From Tetrastigma voinierianum (taxonomy: Eukaryota > Streptophyta > Magnoliopsida > Vitales > Vitaceae): DNA of 64,000 nucleotides. Positions 23,780 through 35,763 of the stretch are shown piece by piece; position 1 is the first letter of the stretch, and every line of letters begins with the position of its first letter. Location: the NCBI GenBank assembly GCA_016808115.1, contig JAEQBH010003969.1, positions 236,326 to 300,325 of the forward strand, given 5' to 3'. A program made the position numbers and the translations under genes. The notes beneath the pieces were generated by a model, which saw nothing but the letters and a program-made list of their open reading frames with translations, had not been told where the DNA came from and did not search any database.

Positions 23780-23930
23780 CTAGCAGTAAAGCACCATTTC
23801 TAAGCTTTCGCTTAGCCAATGTCGTGTTATTATGAGCCACTGATTCTCGACATGTGCCAATGTGCTATGAGCCATTTTGATTTTGGCATGTGCCAATAGG
23901 CTAGGAGCTACTGACTTTGACATGTTGATT
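23780..23930. repeat. Short degenerate tandem repeats, GAGCCACT / GACATGTGCC type
   Basis: Units of about 35-45 bp carry TATGAGCCACT, then TTGAC or TTTTGG, then CATGTGCCAAT. The same words recur at 27786-27955 on the far side of the family A LTR, which suggests one array split by that insertion. The first five bases belong to the Athila target duplication. Confidence 0.6.
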
Positions 23931-25411
23931 AGTGCCCAAAAGTGCTATTTTCAACCCTAGTTATTATAGGTTTTGAGTGCTTTTTGTATACCACTATTCA
24001 AATTAACCCAATTGGCATCGCTAAGGTCCCTTTTATACTTCGACGCTTTGTGGCTATTTTTGTAATTTTAGTCAGTTCTGATACCATTTTTGTCGGAACG
24101 GCCCCAAAGATAAAGGATTCTGCGTTAATCTCCTTCAAATCCAAAAGAATCTAGTGCAAAAAAGCTTGAAGTGCAGAGTTAGAAGTGGTTAAGTACTAGG
24201 TGCAAGCGCAAAGAAAATTTTATATGATCAGGCGAATTTTCACAAGATAAGTAATTTCAAGACCGCATGAATTTTCATGCACTACGCTAAATTTCGAGCG
24301 CCAAAGGGGACGAGAAATTTTTCTACCCGCACCAATTCCCGCCTTATTTTCAAACTCCAAAACGACTCCGTTTTGCTTATTTTCCTTTTTTCCCTTGATG
24401 TAATACTGTTAACATGGGTATTTTGGTTTTTCACTTCACAGTAAGGCTATGTTTTCATTTTGTACAATCGGTTTAATTTAATCTACCACTGATGTATGAA
24501 AACACTGTACTGCTTTTGCGCCTCCTGTTGTCTCTCTCTCTTTCTCTCCTTTCTCTCACTTTCTAAGCAAATCCAAACACTCCCTTGAGAATGACAACTC
24601 TGCTGAATGTTCGCTAAACCTCTCATCCTTGAAGAGGAGGGCTACTGTGTTAGGGACGGAGGTATACGTTATAGTGTTCTCCCTGCTTTTAATGCAAACA
24701 TTTATGGTCATTCATGTTCCTCGTCTTTAACTTTAGGTTTAAAAAGCCCCCAGACATCCTCATAGGCCAATACTTGCAATCTTTAGGATTCAAGTGATGC
24801 TTACTTATTATATCACCGACATCCACAGCTTGTGATAACGAGCCTCTGTAGGTGGGTCAAGGTGTTGGATTCTACTTAAGGAACATAAATGTTATTAAAT
24901 TGCTCTATCAAAAGGAAAATGTACTCGAGGGTTAGTTTCTAAAGTTAAATGGATCCGGCTCTGAAATGACTATATGTCATCATCCCCAACGCATGAAATG
25001 AACCCGAGGACCCTCGTATACCTCTTTCTTCAACCCAAAATTTAGTAACCATGACTTCAAGGAGTTCTTTTTCATAGTTTACCCATTTTACTCTTCACAT
25101 CGCTTTCAATCTCGCATTACCCATCAACTTCACACTTTTTACAAAACCCTTAATCCAAAGTGAGATTCACCATTTTGGCCAACTAAATCATTTACAAGAA
25201 GAAACTCATCCCCCGTGTTCGACCCAGAGCCACTATATATCGCAAAGTAGCTTTGCTACGGCTATCAGGAGGAATTTAGGGTTTATAAATTCTGCTGATC
25301 TGCGACCTTACCGTGGCAATGACCACATGTATCAAGGCTACAAGCCACTTTTGAACCTAAGGGCACTTCTTCTTGATCCAACCTGCTTATGTCCGAACTC
25401 GAATATGGGAT
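23931..25411. other. Unassigned interval, possible partial internal region of the LTR at 25430
   Basis: No conserved retroelement protein domain was found. At 24350-24560 the plus strand looks like a promoter and leader (AACGACTCCGTTTTG, then a CT-rich run at 24528-24565). A minus-strand primer site at its right edge suggests that part of it is the 5' untranslated region of a minus-strand element belonging to the adjacent LTR. How far that reaches is unclear. Confidence 0.35.
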
Positions 25412-25424
25412 GCCCTGATATCAA
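25412..25424 (-). other. Primer binding site, initiator tRNA-Met type (minus)
   Basis: The plus strand reads GCCCTGATATCAA. Its complement TTGATATCAGGGC matches TTGGTATCAGAGC with three transitions. It lies five bases from the LTR end at 25430, as expected for a minus-strand element. Confidence 0.6.
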
Positions 25425-25429
25425 CTATC

Positions 25430-27785
25430 TGCGGACACCCCCAACTCGCACCCTGTCGAGCTTAAGGCGCCATATATATTTTTTTTTAAACTTATAAATT
25501 CTAAGTTTGCTCTATCATATAATGTTAAACATTTAACTTATGACATTCTCAGGAGTGCGCTGATTACAAATATATACGAGCTCCATATATGGAAGTAAGT
25601 TCAACATTTACAATATTTACATTATTTACAAAATAAACAAAATTAAGATATACAAAAATGTAATTCAAAAGGTCTCCAAAGGCAATCTAGTGTGGATGCG
25701 TGGCTTTCACCTTCGATGTGGATTGTCCTCGTCCCTCCGGTTTTCCTTCTTCCACCTACACGGATGAAAACACCTGCACTCAAGATTTACGCTTTAGTGG
25801 GAATTAATACATATGGATGCACTCACGAGAGTCTCCGCACTGGCATAAATGCATATATACTTATGACACATATAACATTTACATATACTCTATCATTTCT
25901 CACTATATACTTTTTCACAACGTGTTTACTTCTCATCATATTTCATATACTGCTTTTATGTCAACTTTGTACTTTACTTGTTCAGAATCGTATACTATCA
26001 TCGCATAGCAAAGGTTATGCTTCTCTATATCATGTCATATATTCTTTACATTTCATTTGCATATACTTGTCATTTTCTTTTATGTTTCATGTCTGTAAAT
26101 ACCTTAAAAGACGATACAGAAATAATCGTAGAGCATACCCGGCTGCACACTATCAGACGAGACAGTTGATCTCTATCCGTGATATACCGAAGGTATCATC
26201 ATCAGACGAGACAATGATCTCTATCTCGTGATATACCCGAAGGTATCATCACTCGCATGAGACGCGGACCTACGCCATGTAATACGTGACCCAAATGGGC
26301 CGTATATAAATTAAGGTATCATTATCGACGACAAATAATTTGTTATGTAACAATGATCCAAACGGATCTTATGTCATTAACCCAAACGGGCCTGATATCT
26401 ATAAACCGTATGATGCAAAAGAATCGTATCTTCCCATGTGCATGTTCCATCTATCCTCTACCAGTTCTAGCGCATAACCAGGTGTATTTTATGTTCAAGA
26501 CATATCTCATATTATGCATGAATAAGTATGATTACCACATATGCTTACTTTTTCATGGTTTCCAACCTAATGTGAGCTCCACTTTATCATGCTGTATATT
26601 AGATTCTTGACTCAATGGGATTTGATAGTCCAAGAATACGTAAACTGAAGTTCTGACGAAGAGTTATGACCTTCCGTCGAGGTCACACGAGTCAAACCCA
26701 ACCGAACCGACCTGACCCGCCGAGCTGACCTAAATCCAGCCAAGCTGACCTCGACCGGCCGAGCCGACCTCGGTCCCGGTCGAGGTGCACGCTTGAGGTG
26801 CACTCGGCTGTCAGATCGGGGCCGAGTCGCACTATCTGTGGAAAAATGCCATAACTAAAGCCACAGGTGAGGTCCGACCGAGAAATTCAAAAGCCTAACA
26901 TCAAGTTCATCGATGTGGCTACAATTTACCAAAAGGACTCACTGACAAATCCCCTTTATTTCTTACCCAAAAATCAGTTCTAAAGTCCGCCAATGCAGGA
27001 TCGTAATGTGGAAATTTTCTCATTCAAATTGCAACTGCACTCTTTCCCAAAACACATATATGTGGCTTTTGTAGCCTCTTCTCAACTCTAACTCCTAACA
27101 AGAAATGAGTTTGGGAGTTTCCAAACCCAACCCATACTACACAAAATGAGGGTTCCAAACCATGTATCTAAGTACTTCTATACCAAAACTAGACAAATAC
27201 CATACTAAATCCATACAAACACTAGACTTCCATACTAGAATCCATACACAATTCAGCTTAATCCATAATTCTAGTGACTTTTTCTTCCTTTCCTTCTTTC
27301 TTTCTTTCTTTTCTCTTCTTTTTTCTCTTCCTTTCTTCTTCTCTCTTTATCCGCTTGCTGGCTTCTCTCTTCTCCAAGTGACTAAATGATTTTTTTTTTT
27401 TTTTCTTCTCCTTATTTGATCTTATCCCATTTTTATTTCACTTTTTCTCTGAGCATCTTCGACCATCCAACCAAAGGATGAAACTCTCCCTTCCTTCAAG
27501 CCACTTGTCTCTTCCATAATTTTCTTTATTTATTTCATTCTAATATCTTTCTTTATTACTCTCGTCCTCCAACTCTCTATTACTCAATTTAACTTATGTA
27601 CACTCCTACTTTGGTATATGAACTTATTAAATTATGACCCTTAGGTCTTGAATTGGTAAATTATTAATTTCATTCTTAACTTTTGTATTAATCTCAATTT
27701 TATTTATTTTATTCCTAAAAATACTTTTACTTTATTATACTCTAAACATGTTATAAACTCGTTATGGCATAATTGGGGTGTTACA
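25430..27785 (-). repeat. Long LTR, family A copy 2 (2.36 kb, minus)
   Basis: On the minus strand it starts TGTAACACCCCAATTATGCC (right edge 27785) and ends GGGTGTCCGCA (left edge 25430). Homology to the other family A LTRs is seen in the CTACACGGATGAAAACACCTG / TTTACGCTTTAGTGGGA block (about 25756-25800) and in the start. A 50-bp unit with ATCAGACGAGACA and GATATACCGAAGGTATCATC is duplicated at about 26148-26245. With the adjacent primer site it is a 5' LTR whose partner is missing. Confidence 0.7.
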
Positions 27786-27955
27786 TGGACTTTGACATGT
27801 GCCAACAAAGCAGGAGAGCCACTTCGACTTCTCGACTTCAGGCTGTCAGGCTATGAGTCACTTCACTGATGTGCCAAGTTATGAGCCACTTCTGAACTTT
27901 GCTATGTGCCAGTAAGCTATGAGCCACTTTTGGACTTTGATATGGGGGTTATTCC
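27786..27955. repeat. Short degenerate tandem repeats, continuation of the 23.8-kb array
   Basis: Words GACTTTGACATGTGCCAAC, CTATGAGTCACTTC, TTATGAGCCACTTC and CTATGAGCCACTTTT recur every 35-45 bp. The left edge abuts the LTR end at 27785. The right edge is followed by a minus-strand integrase C-terminus, so this is the 3' untranslated region of a minus-strand Tat element. Confidence 0.62.
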
Positions 27956-27986
27956 AAGAGCGAAACAAAATACTTTAAAGAAAATT

Positions 27987-28262
27987 TTATTGATAATATG
28001 TCTTAAGATGCATAGCATTCCACATCCTAGGCACTGGCGTCCCATCTAAATTATTTAATGCGTACAATCCGGCTACGGTAGAATGCCTGGCTGGGGACTT
28101 GAAATCCTAGACGAACCATCTTGAAGCAAGTCTGAGAAGATTAACCCTGGCCAAACGGCGAGACTCTCCTGTCCGATAATGCCCACCTCGCTAATATTGT
28201 GCTGGCTTAGACCGTTTCTGCCAATCCAGGCCAAGCGGCCTCAGTGTCCCATTAAGTAGTGG
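27987..28262 (-). pseudogene. pol: Pol (integrase) C-terminal end of a Tat-type element, minus strand
   Basis: On the minus strand the last codons read GLYALNNLDGTPVPRMWNA then MHLKTYYQ, with a stop at 27989-27987. The VPRxWNAxxLxxYY ending is the conserved C-terminus of Tat-lineage integrase. Upstream (to 28262) the reading is degraded but GC content stays high before it drops into AT repeats. The rest of pol is absent. Confidence 0.72.
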
Positions 28263-28285
28263 GTCTAAAGATTACTTGGTGATCA

Positions 28286-28290
<5 letters not shown>

Positions 28291-28341
<51 letters not shown>

Positions 28342-28347
28342 AGTAGT

Positions 28348-28387
<40 letters not shown>

Positions 28388-28391
28388 TATT
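28291..28391. repeat. AT dinucleotide microsatellite
   Basis: Two AT runs (28291-28340 and 28349-28391) are separated by AAGAGTAGTT. One GT interruption occurs in the second run. Confidence 0.95.
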
Positions 28392-30137
28392 TAAAAAATT
28401 AACTTTAGGTCTGTTTTTTATGTTTCCTTTCATTTTCTCCCTTTATTTTCTCCACATAGCACTTCAATTCCAACTTTCTAGGTTCCAAAATATTTAGGGC
28501 CCGTTTGTTATAACTAATAGCTACACAATCAGGTCGATAACCGATTTTAAATTACTGTAAAGTAACCTTATTAGAAGTAGTTGATTGAAGATTAATTACC
28601 TACATAGAAATGATAGAGAAATATATAATAAAATAAAAATAAAAATAAAAAGAAGGATAAAACTAAATATTTGGGTCAAGCTAAAGAAAAACCAAACATG
28701 AAGATAAGATGAGAGTTGAACGCATCGATCATACATTTACAACACCTCTGTTCCAACCCTAGGCTACTTGGGCCAGGTTTAAGATTCGAAAGGAAAACTG
28801 TTTGTTAAGAGATATGTTCTGCTAGTTGGCATAGGATATGTTCTCGCTTAGTCAGATAGGATATGTTCAACCTAGTTATGATCATCATCTATTAAATATG
28901 AGTAATTTAAGAGCAAGAATGACGAGAAAGATAGATGCAAGGAACAAGAAAGGCATGCTTAAATTGTTTACACGCTTGGCCAAGCTTCACGTCTATGGGA
29001 CTAGTGCCCATATACAAAGGATTCCATTATATTGAATTAGGTTACACTGGTTATATGAAACAAGATCTCTCCCTTTCTCTAACTTCTTCCTTCACCTAAT
29101 CACTCTCAATGAAACTTAGAACGAATCCCTTCATTCCCCCAAACAAATATCATCTAAACAACCTACCTTCATTCCTTACTTCAACAACAAGACATTATCA
29201 TTCTTCAATTAAAGAATAAGGTGTGCAGTACCTACACCTTCCAAGCTCCTCTTCTCTAGTTGCCTCTATAAATCTCTATCTATGTATTTTTCTATGTTGT
29301 GCTCCCCTTTTTAAATATTCTTTGGACTCTTGAAATCCCAAAGTGATATCTAATTCGTGTTGTATGGAAGGTTCACATAACTGCTACGATTTCCCTTTTT
29401 GTATTCCTGATTTTATCCTTTAATTATCTCTTGGAAGTTGGAATATTTTAATTTTATCTCCATAATTATCTCTTCAAATATTCCGATTTTATCAGGAATT
29501 TCCTAAATAAATAATTTGTTGAAAGGGAAGAGAAAGTCCTGCCTACCAAGACACCAGCAAAGTCCTACCGAAAGTGGACTTCTCAGTTTGGCTCATGACA
29601 CTTGATCGACCATCTCTTGTACCAACCTTGAGACAATCTTAGTAACACCCCCTTTATAGCCTCAAAGAAATTATTGAAACATACAATACAATTTTGCCTA
29701 AGATTATGCAACTATCATCTCTAACAAGAATTTTTTTTAATACACCACTAAGACTCAAACATAGCCCTCCCTATGCCTGTTGTGTCTATTTTAACCTGTG
29801 AACTCTCTCTACCACTTGAGCAATGATGAACATAAACTCTAACAAGATTTATTTTTACAAGCAACATAAATATTCACAATACACATAATTATATTAATCA
29901 TTTTTCTTCCATTTTTTCATATATTGCTATTAAATATAAATACATATTTTGTATTAAAAAACTTAGAATATAGATATAATTGAGTATAAAATTATTAAAT
30001 TTTAATTATACTTAAAATTTTAAAAATATTTTTAATTTTAATAAAATATAAATTATATATTTATGCTGTCAATGAGGTTCGACCGTCGGTTTGATTAGTG
30101 GACCGTGAATGGGTAACTTTTCTAATTCAGTAACTGA
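28392..30137. other. AT-rich intergenic sequence
   Basis: No coding region or full element was recognised. It contains an A-rich stretch at 28625-28660. At 29644 GTAACACCCCCTTTATAG looks like an LTR start but has no supporting partner. A very AT-rich block lies at 29870-30060. Confidence 0.5.
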
Positions 30138-30600
30138 TTTTTTTTTTTTTTCGAAAAGAAAAAGTTCATTTATTAAGAACAACAAGATATTACATTTGAA
30201 CACATAAACCAAAATGCTAAAAACATTAGAGGATGACACATTATCCAGGTTAATAGCAAGAATAAACGGCTGAAGCCTACAACGGTGAATTCTAAGACGC
30301 CTGTATCACTCTGGCATTCTAGATCCTCGATAAAGATACTGACAAACGGTGATTGGAGCATGACTTCTTACATTAATCGAAATAGCTTACGCCGTCTCGA
30401 ATCACTCAAGCACAAAAACAACTACAAATCAACCATCGTACGACGACACAACCACATGTCGTAACAAGTTAGACAACAAAAACACAAAAACAAAACAAAA
30501 TCAAATGAAAACTCAATCTCAAGTGCTAAACAACTTTATCGAGAGAGAAGTTCCCATATCTCGTGGACAACCATGAGCGCTGACAGTCAATGAACGCCAA
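30138..30600 (-). mobile_element. 5'-truncated LINE, 3' end, minus strand
   Basis: A poly-T run (30138-30151) followed by CGAAAAGAAAAAGTTCATTT is the complement of a plant LINE tail and poly-A. The minus strand reads TTTATTCTTGCTATTAAC, GTGTCATCCTCTAATGTTTT and AATAAATGAACTTTTTC. The same blocks occur in the plus copy at 61880-62205, so both come from one LINE family. Only 3' untranslated sequence is clear; the upstream limit is approximate. Confidence 0.72.
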
Positions 30601-31109
30601 AACCACTCATCATTTCTACCGCGACGAAAAGCAAATAATAAGCGAATTCAGTTTCCGTGAACTGGTTTGGTTTTAAAACAGTGAATAAAATATTTAAAAA
30701 TCATTTCCCAAAAGCAATTATCAAACATATTTTTAAATATTTAAAAAGAAAAAGAAAAAGACCTGAAAACGAAGCATAGGTACAAATTTCCAACTATCCA
30801 AATTGGCATTTAATTTTTTGAGTCACAAATGAAAGCGATTAACTAGTATCACACCATATAAATGTAACCTTCCTAATGTGACCACTTGGAAGGCGATGAA
30901 AAGGATTTGTGAAGCAAAATATGCAGTTGTAGGTACCTTTCAAAATTAAAAAGGTGTGGGCACAAGAAGTAGGGAAATCTTAGGATGTTTTCCAAAAACA
31001 ATAAAAAATTAAAAAATTCAAAAGTTGTGATTTGAAAACTAATTTAAGATAAGATAACATTCCCCATAAGATCGACACGTGATAAAAATTTAAATACGGG
31101 TTTTAAAAA
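30601..31109. other. AT-rich intergenic sequence
   Basis: A-rich, with no coding features, and nothing recognised. Confidence 0.5.
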
Positions 31110-31620
31110 AATAAAAATCTAAGAGAAAACTATTGTGGCGTCTCTTTAAGAGACACTTCAATTTCAATTCTTAAAGACGCCTTTTCAAAAAAACATTTTT
31201 AATATAATATTTTAATAATTTAGAAAGTGTTTCTTCAATAGACACTTTCAATTTTTCGAACTTTTAAACGCCTTTAAAATGCACTTTTATAACACTTTAA
31301 CACTTGGGAAAGCTGCTCTTTAATGTACACTTTTAAGAAATTTCTTGTAAAGCTAGTTTTAAGACTTTTAAGATAAATTCAAAATTTTTAAAATTACGGG
31401 GCTGCCTTCCTCTCTATCTTCAAAAATACTTTTATCTTAAATTCAAAATTTTAAATTTAAAAAACGTATTTTCATCAATAAAATTGCTTTCTTCAAGAGA
31501 CACTTTTAAAAATGCCTTTTCGCTAAACACTTTTAGATCTACAAAGTAAAACTACACTAAATTTAAAAATATTTTTAAATCTTTTCTATTTGAGGAATAT
31601 TTTTTCCTTTTTACACTAAA
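31110..31620. mobile_element. Possible CACTA-type transposon end with subterminal repeats
   Basis: The stretch begins AAGAGAAAACTATTGTGGCG and then repeats small inverted motifs: GTCTCTTTAAGAGAC, AAAGACGCC, ACACTTTCAATTT, AACGCCTTTAAA, ACACTTTTAA. Plant CACTA elements have ends of the form CACTACAAGAAAA followed by GGCGTTTTTAAACGCC-like subterminal repeats. The CACTA bases themselves are not intact, and no opposite end was found. Confidence 0.35.
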
Positions 31621-34600
31621 TGTTTAAAATCCAGGAAATCTTGCTAGCTATTGATACTTTCTGGAAGTGGTGTCAAATGTCAGTGTGTCTATGGTCCAGT
31701 TGTGTGGTTTGTTACTTTGTTAGATGTCACCATTAGTTACATGTCTTTCCTTTCCCATTGCTCTATCCCTTTCATCCAATCTTGTCTAACTTTTGCTTTT
31801 TAAACATATTTTAGAACCGAAATTTTGTTTTGCTGAGTTATGGTGGGTATTGATGAAAGTAAACTAAATAAAAGAATTATTTTTTTAAAAATAATAATTT
31901 TAATTATCACTATCATATTGTATAATTGCTGTAAAAAAAATTAAAGGATAAGTTTCATATATTTTATTTTAAGGCTAATTAACATAAATAATCTTAACTT
32001 TCACTCATCTTCTTTAATTAATCACACCTTATTATTATTTAGGAATAATCTCAAGTTTATAAGATATCTTCCTGTTTTGATCATTTATTCGTTTAACAAC
32101 CTAACATATCCTACTTGGCATAGACCATTATGTCATCACATGTCATATATTATTATATAATTGGTCCAAAATTATTCTCAATCTTTTCTTCTTCTCCTCT
32201 CTCCTCCTCCACCTAGGTTGGATCTATCGCTATCATCTTATCCAAAATCATTATCTAATTGGGTCATCGCTATCCACCTTCGCCTCCGCTTCCAGTGCCA
32301 CCGATCCCACCACCGCCCAGCTAATTTTCCAGTCTCAGTTGCTGGTGCGGTCTCCACTGTTGTTGTAATTGAAACGCTTCAAATTAGTGCTGCTGTTGAA
32401 GCAATTGCTGGGTAAACTGCTAAAGCAAACCCTCCTCTGGCGTCATTATCACTGCCAACATTGTTATTACAGGATAAGAATCAAAAAAGAAATTCACCTG
32501 AATTCTTTCGTATCTATCAAAAATTCCAGCACCATGTTTGTTGCAGGCCATGATGACGAAAAGAGGAAAAGGAAAGAACTTGATTTCAACTTATGTTTCA
32601 TGTTTATCAAGGCATCCAACAAAGATTTGCTAATTGATGATTTATTTTTCAAGTTCTTGATAATGCAAAATCTGATATTCATAATTTTTTTAATTTTATT
32701 CTTAATCTGTCTTTAGGCTTCCTGCTCCCTCCCATTCCCTTCGACGCCAGTTTCCTTCACTCAAATCATCTGAAATCATCTATGAGCTTTGGTGCTATGT
32801 CATGGGCTATACAATTTGTAAATAATCACCATTTATGAATCTTTCTGGAAAAGCAACCTGCAAGCAAAAAAAAAACTCACACCATGGAACCGAAGAACCA
32901 TATGGAGGGCAATAAAATTTATCATTTTATCAATTATAATAAAATTCAATAATTAATTGGAACCAGTGAATCTGAGGCAAGTCCAAGTGATTTGAAGTTG
33001 AGGGTCGGAAGTAAAAGTCCCAATATACTGAGGATTTTTTTACTCCGATCGTGTTTAAGCTCAGACTAAACAATAAGGCACTCCCAAAGTTCGAGTGCTT
33101 GCCAAAAGAAGATTGGCAACATAGTATAACCTATGGGAAGATTATAATGGCAAAGATTTGTGAAAGTTTAGATTATTTACGTTGGGTTCTTAATTTTAAA
33201 AAACTTTTGTAAATTTATAACCTTTTTTGTGGAGTTTGCATTTCTAACAATATATATTATTAAGTAGAGCATGATTTGTTTCATTTCTCTCTCATCTTTC
33301 AAGTATTTGGTCTCAAACTCACTTCTCTACACCTCTTTTATATCAATATATATATTTAATAAAACGGTTATTATAAAAAATATACTTTATATAAAACCCA
33401 GGAAAATGTGTTCTTTTTTAGAAACCCAGTAACATGCTAGTTGATCAAACATTCCATGCAACATAAACAGAGTGTTGCAAAATAATGGTTAGTACCAAAA
33501 ATAATATAGATAAATAATAAAACAATAGAGAATGAAGGAGTCAAAAAACCAAAGTAGAAACAACTCGAGCCTCGCGAAAAACTATAATCTTTAAACATAT
33601 CTCGACTTCTCCACTTAAGACTACGATTTCAAGGCATTTGTTCTTAGGTAAACATTTATCGAATTGGCCGATAAAAACACTTTATATCTATTCAAGGAAC
33701 TAAAAATATGTTCGCTTTATCACTTGGGTAATGAAGAGACTCACACAAACGGAAAACACAATCCTCAAAAACTGGAGTTTTTATCCCAGCACTCTAACAC
33801 CCTTATGTAGAAGGGAAACCCGACTATTGACCTTCTTGAATGTCAAAGGATTTGGTTTTCCAGATACTCCTAAAATTCTTATTCAACTTCTAGAATTTTG
33901 AACGATTTATTGGTTCAATGACTTTATTTATTTCATTCACATTTTTCCGCATATTCCACATAGATATATGTTTCATTTTGTTTTTTGTGATTTCATCGTA
34001 TTATTGCGGCATTTTAGTTTACCACATAGATTTAAGTTTTATTTTTGTTTTTCGTGATTTCGTCGTCGCCTTATCATGATTTACTTTGATATCATCGCTC
34101 ATTAATACCATTTCGCTTTTCGCCATCTCGTCACAAGGATGCTTTATTTCAGGTGTGTGAGATGAACCTATCAAAGCAAATTCGATCAAAAATACATAAT
34201 AAATCAAATTATGGTCATCAGTATGTTGCAAAACTAGAATCATAGGTATTCTAGTCACTATAATATTATCAAAATTATGTTTTTTGAATAAATTTTAATA
34301 TTATATTATTAAATTTTATTGTTTCATCATTTATTATTTCCTTTAATCTTATTTGATTTCTATGTTTCAATATATGTATTGCTAATTTGAATCAATAAAA
34401 TTATTTTCTTTATATATATTCAATACAATAGTTATCAAATTTATAAACTGGAAAGAGTTAATAATGCTATTAACTGGTGATTGCTTTTCATCCTCTCTAT
34501 TATTTTTAACGAGACGGTTTCATGTTTCTATCTATGTATTGTTATTTAAACTCATTTAAAATATTCTTTTCTTTCATATATATATATATATATATTCACT

Positions 34601-34732
34601 ATAATATTGTCAAATTTATAACTTTAATAGATCATTATTATTAATTTGGGTATTGCTTCATCTTCTATTATTTTTATGATTTTGGTTTCATGTTTCTATC
34701 TATGTATTAGTTTGAACTCAATAAAATTATTT

Positions 34733-34782
<50 letters not shown>

Positions 34783-35202
34783 TATATAAAAATATACAAT
34801 CAATTTTTGTAGTTGAGATTTAGTGTCATCGATTCAGTGAATGCATTTATGACCCTTTGATAGCAAACAGACATGTGACAAACTATGTTCAAATTTACTG
34901 AAGAAAAATTAATTTCCTTACATAAAATTTATAAAAATTAACAAATTTTCATTTTGTTACTCCAACAAAAATTGGAGTCTATGACATTTCATATTTTATT
35001 TTGTGTTAGCTATTGTAAAAAATATAGAGAGACAAATTTGAAAATAAATCTAACCGATTTTTTTTAATCTGTACATTTTAGTCTCTTTATGAAGATAATT
35101 TAGTAAATTTTATCAATTATTTTGTTTTCTTAGGGTGACCTGTCATCCTCGATGTTAGAATTAATATTGATACTTAGCAATGAATATAATACTTGATATA
35201 TT
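31621..35202. other. AT-rich intergenic sequence
   Basis: No confident gene was found. At 32160-32715 a slightly GC-richer stretch gives two overlapping plus frames (84 and 115 residues) with Pro/Ser/His-rich content. They have no recognisable domain and are not called as genes. The remainder holds AT-rich sequence with TATA-type microsatellites. Confidence 0.5.
34737..34779. repeat. AT dinucleotide microsatellite
   Basis: About 21 AT units. A shorter AT run lies at 34578-34595. Confidence 0.93.
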
Positions 35203-35403
35203 TGTAAACCCTAGAAAAATTTAATTTGTCTAATGTCATTAAAACGGTACTTCGGGCTAAAACCTGGAATTTTCTAGATCCTCGATAACTAAACGAACTT
35301 CACCTGCTGGAATTCGCCTCACTAAATCTGAAGTACTCCGCCGAATTTCGGGCTTCGACTCGAGATAGCTCAATTTAACGCCGAGGCATCGCTCAGCGCG
35401 CGC
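35203..35403 (+). repeat. 5' LTR remnant of chromovirus
   Basis: The first about 190 bp match 40176-40370 (TTTCTAGATCC, GAATTCG, AAATC, GAGGCATC blocks in order). It then jumps to the primer site at 35405. Several kilobases of LTR are missing relative to the 3' copies. Confidence 0.78.
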
Positions 35404-35404
35404 C

Positions 35405-35417
35405 TGGTATCATAGTC
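35405..35417 (+). other. Primer binding site, initiator tRNA-Met type
   Basis: TGGTATCATAGTC followed by TAGGTTTA. One of the twelve bases of TGGTATCAGAGC is changed in the core, with another change after it. Its position directly after the LTR remnant confirms plus orientation. Confidence 0.8.
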
Positions 35418-35763
35418 TAGGTTTACGACATTTAGGAACTGCGTGGGGTATCCACTCGTTGTTTTCGATATTGGCTTTTCATACCGAAGATCGAGAGTTG
35501 TATACAAATACCTAGATTAGTGGATGTTAATAATACATTTGCGGTGCATCGATTGCTTCTTTGTGTTCTTAACATGTTCCACTGGGAGATGTATTGTGGT
35601 CAGGTGAATATATGCACATGATAGAATGTATAGAAATTGAAGAACACTAGGGTTAGCAAACGTAACCTTAGGGGTTCGGAAAACGAATAAGCATGATTAC
35701 GTAGGAATGCTTATTTATTAGTGTTTGACATTATGCACCACTAATGTGATAAATGAAAAGAGA

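Noticed and set aside
25692..26231. Plus-strand open frame of 179 residues
   Set aside because: It lies wholly inside the family A LTR at 25430-27785, antisense to it, with Tyr/Ile-rich low-complexity content.
28276..28497. Plus frame of alternating Ile and Tyr
   Set aside because: Pure translation of the AT microsatellite.
28497..28520. GGGCCCGTTTGTTATAACTA resembles a hAT or MITE terminal repeat
   Set aside because: No matching inverted end or 8-bp duplication was found nearby.
29644..29662. GTAACACCCCCTTTATAG resembles an LTR start
   Set aside because: No LTR end, primer site, homologous copy or target duplication supports it.
32161..32716. Overlapping plus frames of 84 and 115 residues in AT-rich DNA
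   Set aside because: No domain, no clear codon bias and no splice-supported continuation, so not called as a gene.
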